From assembly GCF_003609775.1 (NCBI RefSeq), contig NZ_AP018049.1, forward strand, positions 1,673,295 through 1,737,294: a stretch of 64,000 nucleotides of DNA. Reading direction: 5' to 3'. The notes below the pieces were generated by a model that saw only the letters and a list, made by a program, of their open reading frames with translations, had not been told where the DNA came from and did no database searches. This document shows, one piece after another, positions 32,801 to 40,048 of the stretch. The position numbers and the translations under genes are program-made. This DNA comes from Prevotella melaninogenica. Its GTDB lineage: Bacteria; Bacteroidota; Bacteroidia; Bacteroidales; Bacteroidaceae. Positions within the stretch are counted from its first letter, which is position 1. Every line of letters starts with the position of its first letter.

Positions 32801-32827
32801 TGCTTTTAGGGTTTATATGAGTGCAAA

Positions 32828-33520
32828 TTATATGTATTCCATTAGGATACCCCACACGGCTATGATATGACAAATGCTGCCTGCAAGGACGAAGAAGTGG
32901 AATATTGTGTGCATATACTTACGCTTGTTGAGTGAATAAAACAATGCACCGGTGATATACATGACTCCTTCTGCAAAGATCCAGACGAGCGATTGCGTTT
33001 CCAAAGCATCGACTAATGGTTTGAAGGCGACCAATACTGATAGGCCCATACCGATGAATGTCAGCGTTTCTAAGTTACTATGGTCACGCAGTTTACGGAA
33101 GGATGAGATGGTGCCGAGCAAAGCACAGAGCCATACAAAGGCAAACAAGCCCCAGCCCCAAGCACCTTGATTGCGCAAGGCTATCAGTGTTATGGGCGAA
33201 TAAGAACCTGCTATATGCCAATAGATGGCTGCATGATCCCATTTTCGTAGCCGTTCTTTCCATACAGAATGGGCAGAGAGTGCATGATAAGCTGTCGACG
33301 TGATGTAACTGAAAAGCATCCCAATAAGATATAATATCACACCTGCTGTTGCCCAACCATTCGTCTCACGGAAGCACCAAACAAGGAAAATCGTACCGAA
33401 CACTACGCCCAGTACGATTCCTCCACTATGACTCCATGAGTTCCATAGTTCTTCTTTGTGTGAAAAGAATATCTTTCGTCGCACCTTAGTACTACTTTCT
33501 TCTGCGACTCTTGCTACCAC
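32828..33520 (-). CDS. hemolysin III/TrhA-like membrane protein (PAQR family)
   Basis: A 230-residue protein with seven membrane helices. PAQR-type conserved residues are visible: NSWSHSGGIVLG at the first helix, YITSTAYHALS, WDHAAIYWHIAGSYSPIT, and the C-terminal HTIFHFFVLAGSICH, giving the Ser/His/Asp metal-site pattern. Bacterial members (TrhA, formerly hemolysin III) influence membrane lipid composition. The GTG start at 33520 overlaps the end of rnr by 29 bp, so translation may be coupled. Confidence 0.87.
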   Translation of the reverse strand: MVARVAEESSTKVRRKIFFSHKEELWNSWSHSGGIVLGVVFGTIFLVWCFRETNGWATAGVILYLIGMLFSYITSTAYHALSAHSVWKERLRKWDHAAIYWHIAGSYSPITLIALRNQGAWGWGLFAFVWLCALLGTISSFRKLRDHSNLETLTFIGMGLSVLVAFKPLVDALETQSLVWIFAEGVMYITGALFYSLNKRKYMHTIFHFFVLAGSICHIIAVWGILMEYI

Positions 33521-35789
33521 GCTTGCTGCTCTTTCGGTCGTTCTTCCTATTTACAGCATACTCTGCAGCAGTCTGCTTAGCCTTTAATGGGCGACCATCA
33601 TCAAGTGCGAAGTCAAGCTGTCTACGCTCTAAATCGGCCTTTGCCACCTGAATGCGGATAGGATCACCAAGCTGGTAGACATGATGACGACGACGACCAA
33701 CAAGACAATAGTTCTTCTCATCGAAGTCGTAATAGTCATCATCGAGGTCGCGCATAGGAATCATACCCTCGCAATGGTTCTCATCTATTTCTGCATAAAT
33801 ACCAAAACTCTGAATTCCAGAGATATGTGCGTCATAGCATTCACCGATATGCTCGCTCATAAACTCAACCATCTTATACTTGATAGAGTCGCGTTCTGCA
33901 TTCTGTGCAACGAGTTCCATGTCTGAACAATGCTCACAAAGCTCCTCGTAATGGTCCTTATTAGCCGAGCGACCACCATTCTGATAGCGTGTTATCAAGC
34001 GATGAACCATCGTGTCGGGATAACGACGAATAGGCGAGGTAAAGTGGGTATAATAGTCGAAAGCAAGTCCGAAGTGACCGATGTTATGCGTAGTATATTT
34101 CGCCTTCATCATCGAACGGAGTGCAATCGTCTGTATCACCTTCTCCTCACGAGTGCCCTGTACTTCGTCCATCAGCTTATTCAGCGCACGGGCAGTGGCA
34201 CCCTTAGTGCTGGCAGACTTGAGTTTATAACCGAACTTGGCTGTAAACTCACGCAAGTTCTCGAACTTCTGTGGGTCAGGATTGTCATGAACTCGATAAG
34301 GAAGGGTCTTTGCTTTCTTGCCTTTCTTTGCTATACCGATGCTTTCAGCTACTGTCTTATTAGCCAAGAGCATAAACTCTTCAATCAACTTGTTTGCATC
34401 CTTTGAACGCTTAAAGTAACAACGGATTGGTTTACCTTTCTCATCAATATCGAAGTGGAGCTCTTCTGAATCGAACTTCACACTTCCTGCCTTCATACGA
34501 CGTGCACGAATCTGTTTTGCAAGACGGTCGAGCGTAACGATTTGTTCAGCATTCTCGCCCTTATATCCAGCCTTTCCTGGGTCTGGTGCAGGCTCACCTG
34601 TACCATCAACAACGCCATTGTCTTCCAATATCTGCTGTGCCTCTTCATAGGCATAACGACGATTTGACTTGATAACCGTGTGCACAATGCGGTAAGCCTT
34701 TACGTTTGCTTCCTCGTCAAGATTGAAGATACAACTGAAAGCAAGCTTCTCTTCGTCTGGACGGAGCGAACAGATAAAGTTACAAAGACGCTCGGGAAGC
34801 ATCGGGATAGTGCGGTCTACGAGATAAACCGACGTCGCACGCTGTTGCGCTTCACGGTCGATAATATCTCCTTCTTTGACATAATGCGACACATCCGCAA
34901 TATGTACGCCCACTTCCCACTGTCCGTTTTTCAGCTTTCGGATAGAAAGTGCATCGTCAAAGTCCTTCGCATCACGTGGGTCTATCGTACAAGTCCATAC
35001 GTCACGGAAGTCTTCACGCTCCGCATAGTCCTGTGCTGTAATCTCAGCACTAATCTTTTCGGCAGCATCCTCGACACGTTTTGGATACTTATATGGCAAT
35101 CCATACTGTGCAAGGATGGTGTTCATCTCTACATCATTGTCACCGGCTTCACCCAAGACGTCTACCACTTCGCCCACAAGGTTCTTATGGTCGGCATCGG
35201 GCCACTTAGTAATCTTCACCAAAGCACGGTCGTCTGTCTTTCCTCCTTTAAGTTTCTTCTTAGGGATAAGGATATCGTGAATATAGAGATTCTCCTGTGT
35301 TACAAGGAAGGCAATGTCCTTCTCGACACGCAACCTTCCAACGAAGGTGTCTTTCTTCCGTTGCAGTATCGCGATGACCATTGCCTCTTTGATATGGTTC
35401 TGACGGCGTGCCATGAACTGAACTCTCACTTGGTCGCCATTCAAAGCCGCCATAGAATTACGCTCAGAAACAAAGACTGGTGTACCACCATCCTCTGGTA
35501 GGAATGTATTCTTACCATTCGCCTTACGGATAAAGGTACCCTCTTGCACCTGTCCCTTGGTATTCAACGTGTAAGCACTCTCTCCAACCTTTGACAGGAA
35601 GTCGTCCCACGCCAATTCCTCCATCACATCTATCGCCAACATTTTGGCTGGATGGGTGGTCAGCTTGAGTGCATGAAATATCTGTTTAAAGCTAAATGTC
35701 TCGTCGGGTTGTGTCTGAAAGAAACTTATGAGTTTCTCTGCAAGCTGCTTCTTGGTCAATCGCTTGCTGCTTTTCTTTTCTTTCCTCAT
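33492..35789 (-). CDS. rnr: ribonuclease R
   Basis: A 765-residue 3'-5' exoribonuclease that degrades structured RNA. In order: an N-terminal helix-turn-helix-like region (LTKKQLAEKLISFFQTQ), cold-shock domains, the RNB catalytic domain with TIDPRDAKDFDDALS (the metal-binding aspartates), HTVIKSNRRYAYEEAQ and AFDYYTHFTSPIRRYPDTMVHR, then an S1 domain near the end (CYDAHISGIQSFGIYAEI) and a basic lysine/arginine-rich tail. The length fits RNase R. It precedes the hemolysin III-like gene with overlap. Confidence 0.96.
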   Translation of the reverse strand: MRKEKKSSKRLTKKQLAEKLISFFQTQPDETFSFKQIFHALKLTTHPAKMLAIDVMEELAWDDFLSKVGESAYTLNTKGQVQEGTFIRKANGKNTFLPEDGGTPVFVSERNSMAALNGDQVRVQFMARRQNHIKEAMVIAILQRKKDTFVGRLRVEKDIAFLVTQENLYIHDILIPKKKLKGGKTDDRALVKITKWPDADHKNLVGEVVDVLGEAGDNDVEMNTILAQYGLPYKYPKRVEDAAEKISAEITAQDYAEREDFRDVWTCTIDPRDAKDFDDALSIRKLKNGQWEVGVHIADVSHYVKEGDIIDREAQQRATSVYLVDRTIPMLPERLCNFICSLRPDEEKLAFSCIFNLDEEANVKAYRIVHTVIKSNRRYAYEEAQQILEDNGVVDGTGEPAPDPGKAGYKGENAEQIVTLDRLAKQIRARRMKAGSVKFDSEELHFDIDEKGKPIRCYFKRSKDANKLIEEFMLLANKTVAESIGIAKKGKKAKTLPYRVHDNPDPQKFENLREFTAKFGYKLKSASTKGATARALNKLMDEVQGTREEKVIQTIALRSMMKAKYTTHNIGHFGLAFDYYTHFTSPIRRYPDTMVHRLITRYQNGGRSANKDHYEELCEHCSDMELVAQNAERDSIKYKMVEFMSEHIGECYDAHISGIQSFGIYAEIDENHCEGMIPMRDLDDDYYDFDEKNYCLVGRRRHHVYQLGDPIRIQVAKADLERRQLDFALDDGRPLKAKQTAAEYAVNRKNDRKSSKRGSKSRRRK

Positions 35790-36022
35790 AGTGGAATTAG
35801 TAGTTTGAACTCAAGTAAAGGTTATCCTAAGCAGTCTTAAAAGCCATCGGACATCATTGTCCAGAGGCTTCGGACAAATCGTCCGAAATAGCCGTAGCAT
35901 CTGTCCGGTAGTCCGAGACAAAACGGTTTGATACTTAGTTGTAATGCTGTTCATTACATACAAAACATCTAAAAACCGAAACTTGAGTTTTGTTATTTTC
36001 CACAAAGTAACGAAAAAGTTTG

Positions 36023-36030
36023 TATCTTTG
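36023..36030 (+). promoter_or_regulatory. -7 box for the epimerase operon
   Basis: TATCTTTG, 24 bp upstream of the ATG at 36055, followed by CAAACG. This supports the internal start rather than longer upstream in-frame extensions, which would begin before the promoter. Confidence 0.6.
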
Positions 36031-36054
36031 CAAACGTTTGCAACGAAATTTTTA

Positions 36055-37044
36055 ATGAAAAAGATACTTATAACAGGCGCATCGGGCTTCATTGGCTCCT
36101 TTATCGTGGAGGAAGCACTGCGCAGGGGTATGGAAACTTGGGCGGTAGTACGCCGTACTTCCTCACGAGAATACCTCCAAGATGAGCGGATTCATTTCAT
36201 AGAATTAGACTTCTCATCAGTCGATAAACTAAAAGAACAGCTCTCTGGACATCAGTTTGACTATGTTGTTCATGCCGCTGGTGTGACAAAATGCTTGAAT
36301 AAGGAGGATTTCTTCCGTGTCAATCGAGATGGTACGCGCAACTTTGTAGAGGCTCTTCAAGTGCTTAATCAGCCTTTGGAGCGTTTTGTTTTCCTATCAA
36401 GTCTTAGTATCTTTGGCGCTATCAGAGAGCAACAACCTTATAAGGAGATAGAGCCAACAGATACTCCACAGCCTAACACAGCCTACGGTAAGAGTAAGTT
36501 GGAGGCTGAACAGTTGCTGCCTTCGTCCTTCCCATATATCATCTTGCGCCCAACTGGCGTTTATGGACCACGTGAGAAGGATTACTTCCTAATGGCAAAA
36601 AGCATCAAGGGGCATAGCGACTTCGCTGTTGGCTACAAACAGCAGGATATCACCTTCGTATATGTTAAGGACGTTGTACAAGCTACCTTCCTCGCACTTG
36701 AGCACGGAAAGATAGGCAGTGCCTACTTCCTAAGTGATGGAAAGGTCTACCAGAGTACTACCTTTAGCGACCTTATCCACGAGGAGTTAGGCCGTCCTTG
36801 GTGGATTCGCATCACAGCTCCGATATGGGTATTGCGCGTTGTCACTTTCTTTGGTGACCTTATCGGACAAATGACAGGTAAGATTTCTGCTTTAAACAAC
36901 GACAAATATCAGATTCTAAAGCAGCGTAACTGGCGTTGTAACATCCGCCCTGCGATTGAAGAGTTAGGTTATAAGCCTGAGTACGACCTCAAACGAGGCG
37001 TGAAAGAGACAATAGAATGGTATAAAAAAGAAGGCTGGCTGTAA
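36055..37044 (+). CDS. NAD-dependent epimerase/dehydratase family protein
   Basis: A 329-residue extended short-chain dehydrogenase. It starts MKKILITGASGFIGSFIVEE with the GxxGxxG nucleotide-binding motif, has HAAGVTKCLN, the serine of FLSSLSIFG and the catalytic YGKSK (Tyr-x-x-x-Lys), then RPTGVYGPREKDY. Although the frame stays open for 37 more codons upstream, a -7 box at 36023 and the family start both favour 36055. It is followed 81 bp downstream by an Aur1-like PAP2 gene on the same strand. Candidates include a sugar epimerase or a lipid/3-ketosphinganine-type reductase; the substrate is unknown. Confidence 0.85.
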   Translation: MKKILITGASGFIGSFIVEEALRRGMETWAVVRRTSSREYLQDERIHFIELDFSSVDKLKEQLSGHQFDYVVHAAGVTKCLNKEDFFRVNRDGTRNFVEALQVLNQPLERFVFLSSLSIFGAIREQQPYKEIEPTDTPQPNTAYGKSKLEAEQLLPSSFPYIILRPTGVYGPREKDYFLMAKSIKGHSDFAVGYKQQDITFVYVKDVVQATFLALEHGKIGSAYFLSDGKVYQSTTFSDLIHEELGRPWWIRITAPIWVLRVVTFFGDLIGQMTGKISALNNDKYQILKQRNWRCNIRPAIEELGYKPEYDLKRGVKETIEWYKKEGWL

Positions 37045-37059
37045 TTTAGCTAATTATTA

Positions 37060-37120
37060 TTAGCCTTATTGGCCCAATTAGGCTAATAAGGCTAATAGGC
37101 CTAATAAGCCCAATAACAAC
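37060..37120. repeat. short AGGCTAATA repeats
   Basis: Imperfect 9-10 bp repeats (AGGCTAATA, AGGCTAATAGG, CCTAATAAGCCCAATAA) fill the gap between the epimerase and PAP2 genes, with both direct and inverted copies. A leader hairpin is possible. Confidence 0.6.
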
Positions 37121-37125
37121 AAACA

Positions 37126-38094
37126 ATGAAACAATTCATCATAGACTTATTTAAATTAGAAAAGAAGCCCGTAAAGGGACTTATGGCATACGAATGGGTG
37201 GTAATGGCATACTTGGCGTTGACACTCATCGTCATCTTCTTTATGTACACCACCATAGACAACCCACAAGCAATGATTTTCGGTCGTCTACGCATCGTTG
37301 CCTTGACTGCCGCAATGTGGCTTGTCTATCGCATAGCTCCGTGTAGAGCGACTCGCTTTGCACGTGTTGGCGTACAATTAGGACTACTTGCTTGGTGGTA
37401 TCCCGATACCTTTGAAATCAATAGACACCTGCCCAACCTCGACCATCTCTTTGCTCAATGGGAGCAAGACCTCTTTGGTTGTCAGCCTGCATTGCTCTTC
37501 TCAAAGGCTTTGCCGGGTCCTATCTTTAGCGAGTTGTTCGACATGGGCTATGCTGCCTACTATCCAATGATAGCCGCAACAGCTGTCTATTACTTCGGAT
37601 GGTACTATAAGGAGTTTAATAGAGCTACTTTTATCATCCTCTCTTCCTTCTTTATTTATTACGTCATCTTCATCTTCGTGCCTGTAACGGGTCCTACCTT
37701 CTACTATAAGGCGATTGGTTTACAGAACGTGACAGCGGGTATTTTCCCTAATGTTCACGACTATTTCAACCATCATCAGGACTGTTTACCAAGTCCAGGA
37801 TATACTGATGGCATCTTTTATCACCTTGTTGAAAGTGCGAAAGAAGCTGGCGAACGTCCTACTGCAGCCTTCCCAAGCTCACACGTTGGTGTCAGCACCA
37901 TCTGTATGTTGCTCCTTTGGCACGATCGTAACTATAAGCTTTTGGCTATTTTGGTACCCTTCTATCTCCTACTTTGCTGTGCCACAGTTTATATCCAAGC
38001 GCATTACCTCATTGATGCCATCGCTGGTTTCATCTCTGCCTGCATCCTTTTTGCCATCCTCTTACGCATATCAAGAAAGATGATAACGAAATAA
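37126..38094 (+). CDS. PAP2-family membrane phosphatase/transferase (Aur1-like)
   Basis: A 322-residue polytopic protein with about seven hydrophobic segments and the PAP2 active-site pieces AAFPSSHVGVST and AHYLIDAIAG (second and third conserved regions with His residues). The pattern and length resemble the inositolphosphorylceramide synthase/Aur1-like branch rather than small undecaprenyl-pyrophosphatases. In Bacteroidota, which make sphingolipids, such a protein might move a phospho-head group onto dihydroceramide, or it may be a lipid phosphatase. Its operon partner is an epimerase/dehydrogenase. Function beyond the PAP2 fold is inference. The stop is followed by a strong terminator region. 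Confidence 0.8.
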   Translation: MKQFIIDLFKLEKKPVKGLMAYEWVVMAYLALTLIVIFFMYTTIDNPQAMIFGRLRIVALTAAMWLVYRIAPCRATRFARVGVQLGLLAWWYPDTFEINRHLPNLDHLFAQWEQDLFGCQPALLFSKALPGPIFSELFDMGYAAYYPMIAATAVYYFGWYYKEFNRATFIILSSFFIYYVIFIFVPVTGPTFYYKAIGLQNVTAGIFPNVHDYFNHHQDCLPSPGYTDGIFYHLVESAKEAGERPTAAFPSSHVGVSTICMLLLWHDRNYKLLAILVPFYLLLCCATVYIQAHYLIDAIAGFISACILFAILLRISRKMITK

Positions 38095-38138
38095 TAAAAC
38101 ATAGCTGTCACGAAATAAAAAGAGCAACAACGAAATAA

Positions 38139-38216
38139 AAGACGTCAAGCCAATAGCTTTTATCGTATCATACTATTCCTCTATACGATAAGCTATTGGC
38201 TTGACGCCTTTTGTTT
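38139..38216 (+). terminator. long terminator hairpin after the PAP2 gene
   Basis: GACGTCAAGCCAATAGCTT...ATCGTAT pairs with ATACGATAAGCTATTGGCTTG...CGCC around a 14-base loop, followed by TTTTGTTTTC. The stem is about 25 bp with one small bulge. Confidence 0.85.
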
Positions 38217-38277
38217 TCTTCACTTCTATTCTCTCTAAAACATCAAGATATAAGCAGAGAAAGCAAGAATGAATAGC

Positions 38278-38320
38278 AAAGGACGATAGAAGTATTTCGC
38301 TTTTATCGTCCTTTGTTTAT
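38278..38320. terminator. second hairpin
   Basis: AAAGGACGATA (38278-38288) pairs with TATCGTCCTTT (about 38304-38314), followed by GTTTAT. It may serve the minus-strand S41 gene, whose stop is at 38415, or act as a back-up for the plus strand. Confidence 0.65.
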
Positions 38321-38414
38321 GTAAGGGGAGTCTTGAGTAGAAGTAAAATGCTTTTCTTAGATTCGATAATATATTCGAAAACAAGCGTACACACAAACTT
38401 TCTAATGCTGACTG

Positions 38415-39686
38415 CTATTTTTGAAGCAGTTGAAGAGCATAAGACAATTGAGTATCTTTCCCTGATAAGAAGTCATCAACTTTCATTGGTACCAAATAGT
38501 TCGGGCTTATCCCTTTCCCTTCTAATGGGAAACCCTTGGAAGAAGTACCTGACGAATGTCCTACAGGAAGTCGATAGAATATTCCGTGTGATGTCTTAAA
38601 AAGACAAATAATACCACCAGTATCACCAGCTGAAGATGTACCAACCAACACGGCATCACCACTTTCTTTCATTGTAATGAGAAAAGTCTCAGCTGAAGAA
38701 CAGGAATAATGACCCATCAAGATGATTACTTTTCCCTTATAGCTGTTAGTAGAAGGAGCTATTGTAGACCCATTCCAAATACGTCGTTTACCTTTTATTA
38801 AGTTCTGAGCAATATTATCTCCTATCCAACTGTTACCTCCACCATTCTGACGTACATCAACTATCAAGTATGGGAGTTTGCTTAGATACTTCAAAGCTTT
38901 GCTGAATTCAGTGTCAGCATTATCTTGCATGCTTTTTACGTTAATATATCCAACCTTTGAAGAAACCTTTCCCCAAGTTACGTTTTGTTCCTCTGCTTTT
39001 GTTGGAACAGACTTAGATTGCAGATGAAGGGTGATAGTTATTGGTCTTCCATGGCGAATAATACCAAGTGTCTTTATTGGACTTGTATAACTACAGAGTA
39101 TGGTCAAAGCTGATAGCAGATAGTGAGTGGCATCAGTCGAAGCTGAGACATATTTGCTATTATGCATCACCCATTTATTTGTAGGTACACCATCAACAGT
39201 TACAATCTCGTCTTTATCTTGCAATCCAGCCTTTATAGCAAAGACTGAAGGACGATTAACAAACACACGATTCCCAATGGCAATGATATTATCTCCTTGT
39301 ATGAACCAAGGATATAGTATGTTTTCATTATTTGCATGAGTGCATTTCAAGTTGGCAAAGAATTCCATTATAAGTAATGAATAAGCCACTTTCGATTGCA
39401 TGGTGTCAATTCGTTGAAGGCATATAGCGTGAATCGAATCAAGCTTGATGTGTTTCTTTGCAGTATATGGGTACTTCTCTTTGACCTGTTCGAATATCTC
39501 TTCAAAATCATTTTGGAAGTCTTTTGGACTGACAGGAATCTTATCTGCTGTGTACCATTGAACCTCATCCCAGTCTACCTGTCCATGCATTGCATTCCAT
39601 CTGTTTAGCAAAAATACTAAAGAAATGGATACTATTAATCCAAAGAGAACGATACTTAATATAACAAACTTCTTGCACATAATCAT
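38415..39686 (-). CDS. S41-family serine peptidase
   Basis: A 423-residue S41 (tail-specific protease/tricorn-like) peptidase with an N-terminal membrane helix or signal anchor (about 5-27). A PDZ-like region around AGLQDKDEIVTVDGVP precedes the catalytic domain, which has LIVDVRQNGGGNS, the nucleophile segment GHYSCSSAETFL and GTSSAGDTGG. Such enzymes trim proteins or degrade peptides at the cell envelope; several Bacteroidota members have unclear substrates. It has its own -7 box at 39713-39720. Confidence 0.88.
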   Translation of the reverse strand: MIMCKKFVILSIVLFGLIVSISLVFLLNRWNAMHGQVDWDEVQWYTADKIPVSPKDFQNDFEEIFEQVKEKYPYTAKKHIKLDSIHAICLQRIDTMQSKVAYSLLIMEFFANLKCTHANNENILYPWFIQGDNIIAIGNRVFVNRPSVFAIKAGLQDKDEIVTVDGVPTNKWVMHNSKYVSASTDATHYLLSALTILCSYTSPIKTLGIIRHGRPITITLHLQSKSVPTKAEEQNVTWGKVSSKVGYINVKSMQDNADTEFSKALKYLSKLPYLIVDVRQNGGGNSWIGDNIAQNLIKGKRRIWNGSTIAPSTNSYKGKVIILMGHYSCSSAETFLITMKESGDAVLVGTSSAGDTGGIICLFKTSHGIFYRLPVGHSSGTSSKGFPLEGKGISPNYLVPMKVDDFLSGKDTQLSYALQLLQK

Positions 39687-39712
39687 TACGGTTTTAGCTT
39701 GTCTTACGACTG

Positions 39713-39720
39713 CAAATATA
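39713..39720 (-). promoter_or_regulatory. -7 box for the S41 gene
   Basis: TATATTTG on the minus strand (CAAATATA), 27 bp upstream of the ATG. Confidence 0.55.
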
Positions 39721-39735
39721 GTAATAAATTAGCAA

Positions 39736-39783
39736 TCACACAAACTTGTGTCACACAAGTTTGTGTGACACAAGTTTGTGTGA
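39736..39783. repeat. 15-bp tandem palindromic repeat
   Basis: TCACACAAACTTGTG, TCACACAAGTTTGTG and TGACACAAGTTTGTG occur in direct succession (39736, 39751, 39766), each nearly palindromic, upstream of the S41 promoter. It could be a regulator-binding site or a recently expanded tandem repeat. Confidence 0.75.
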
Positions 39784-39832
39784 CTATTAACACACTTACT
39801 AACAACCGTTTATAAGACATAAGAAAAGGAAA

Positions 39833-39863
39833 AAGCGACATCAAAAACACCTTGATATCGCTT
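39833..39863. terminator. terminator hairpin, both directions
   Basis: AAGCGACATCAA (39833-39844) pairs with TTGATATCGCTT (39852-39863) with one mismatch. It is flanked by A-rich sequence on the left (T-run for the minus strand) and CTTTTTT on the right. It most likely ends the minus-strand TonB receptor transcript. Confidence 0.75.
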
Positions 39864-39947
39864 CTTTTTTATGCTCTTTTTACGTAGAATAAACATGTGG
39901 AAAACCTACATTCTACCTGTGTTTATCATACAGAAAGCCCACAACAA

Positions 39948-40040
39948 TGAATTTTATTCATGAACAAAAAGAATTATTTTCACGACAAGAAATATTTTTT
40001 TTCATGATAAGAAATATTTATTTTCATGAAAATAATTCGG
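39948..40040. repeat. family A array 4: four 22-bp-phased TCATGA palindromes
   Basis: Unit centres at 39958, 39980 (TCACGA), 40002 and 40024, exactly 22 bp apart, ending TTCATGAAAATAATTCGG. It directly follows the stop codon region of the TonB-receptor gene (minus strand). Confidence 0.9.
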
Positions 40041-40048
40041 CGATAGGG

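Noticed and set aside
34680..35501. Plus-strand 273-codon frame
   Set aside because: Opposite strand of rnr, which has clear domain motifs. The plus frame has no recognisable features.
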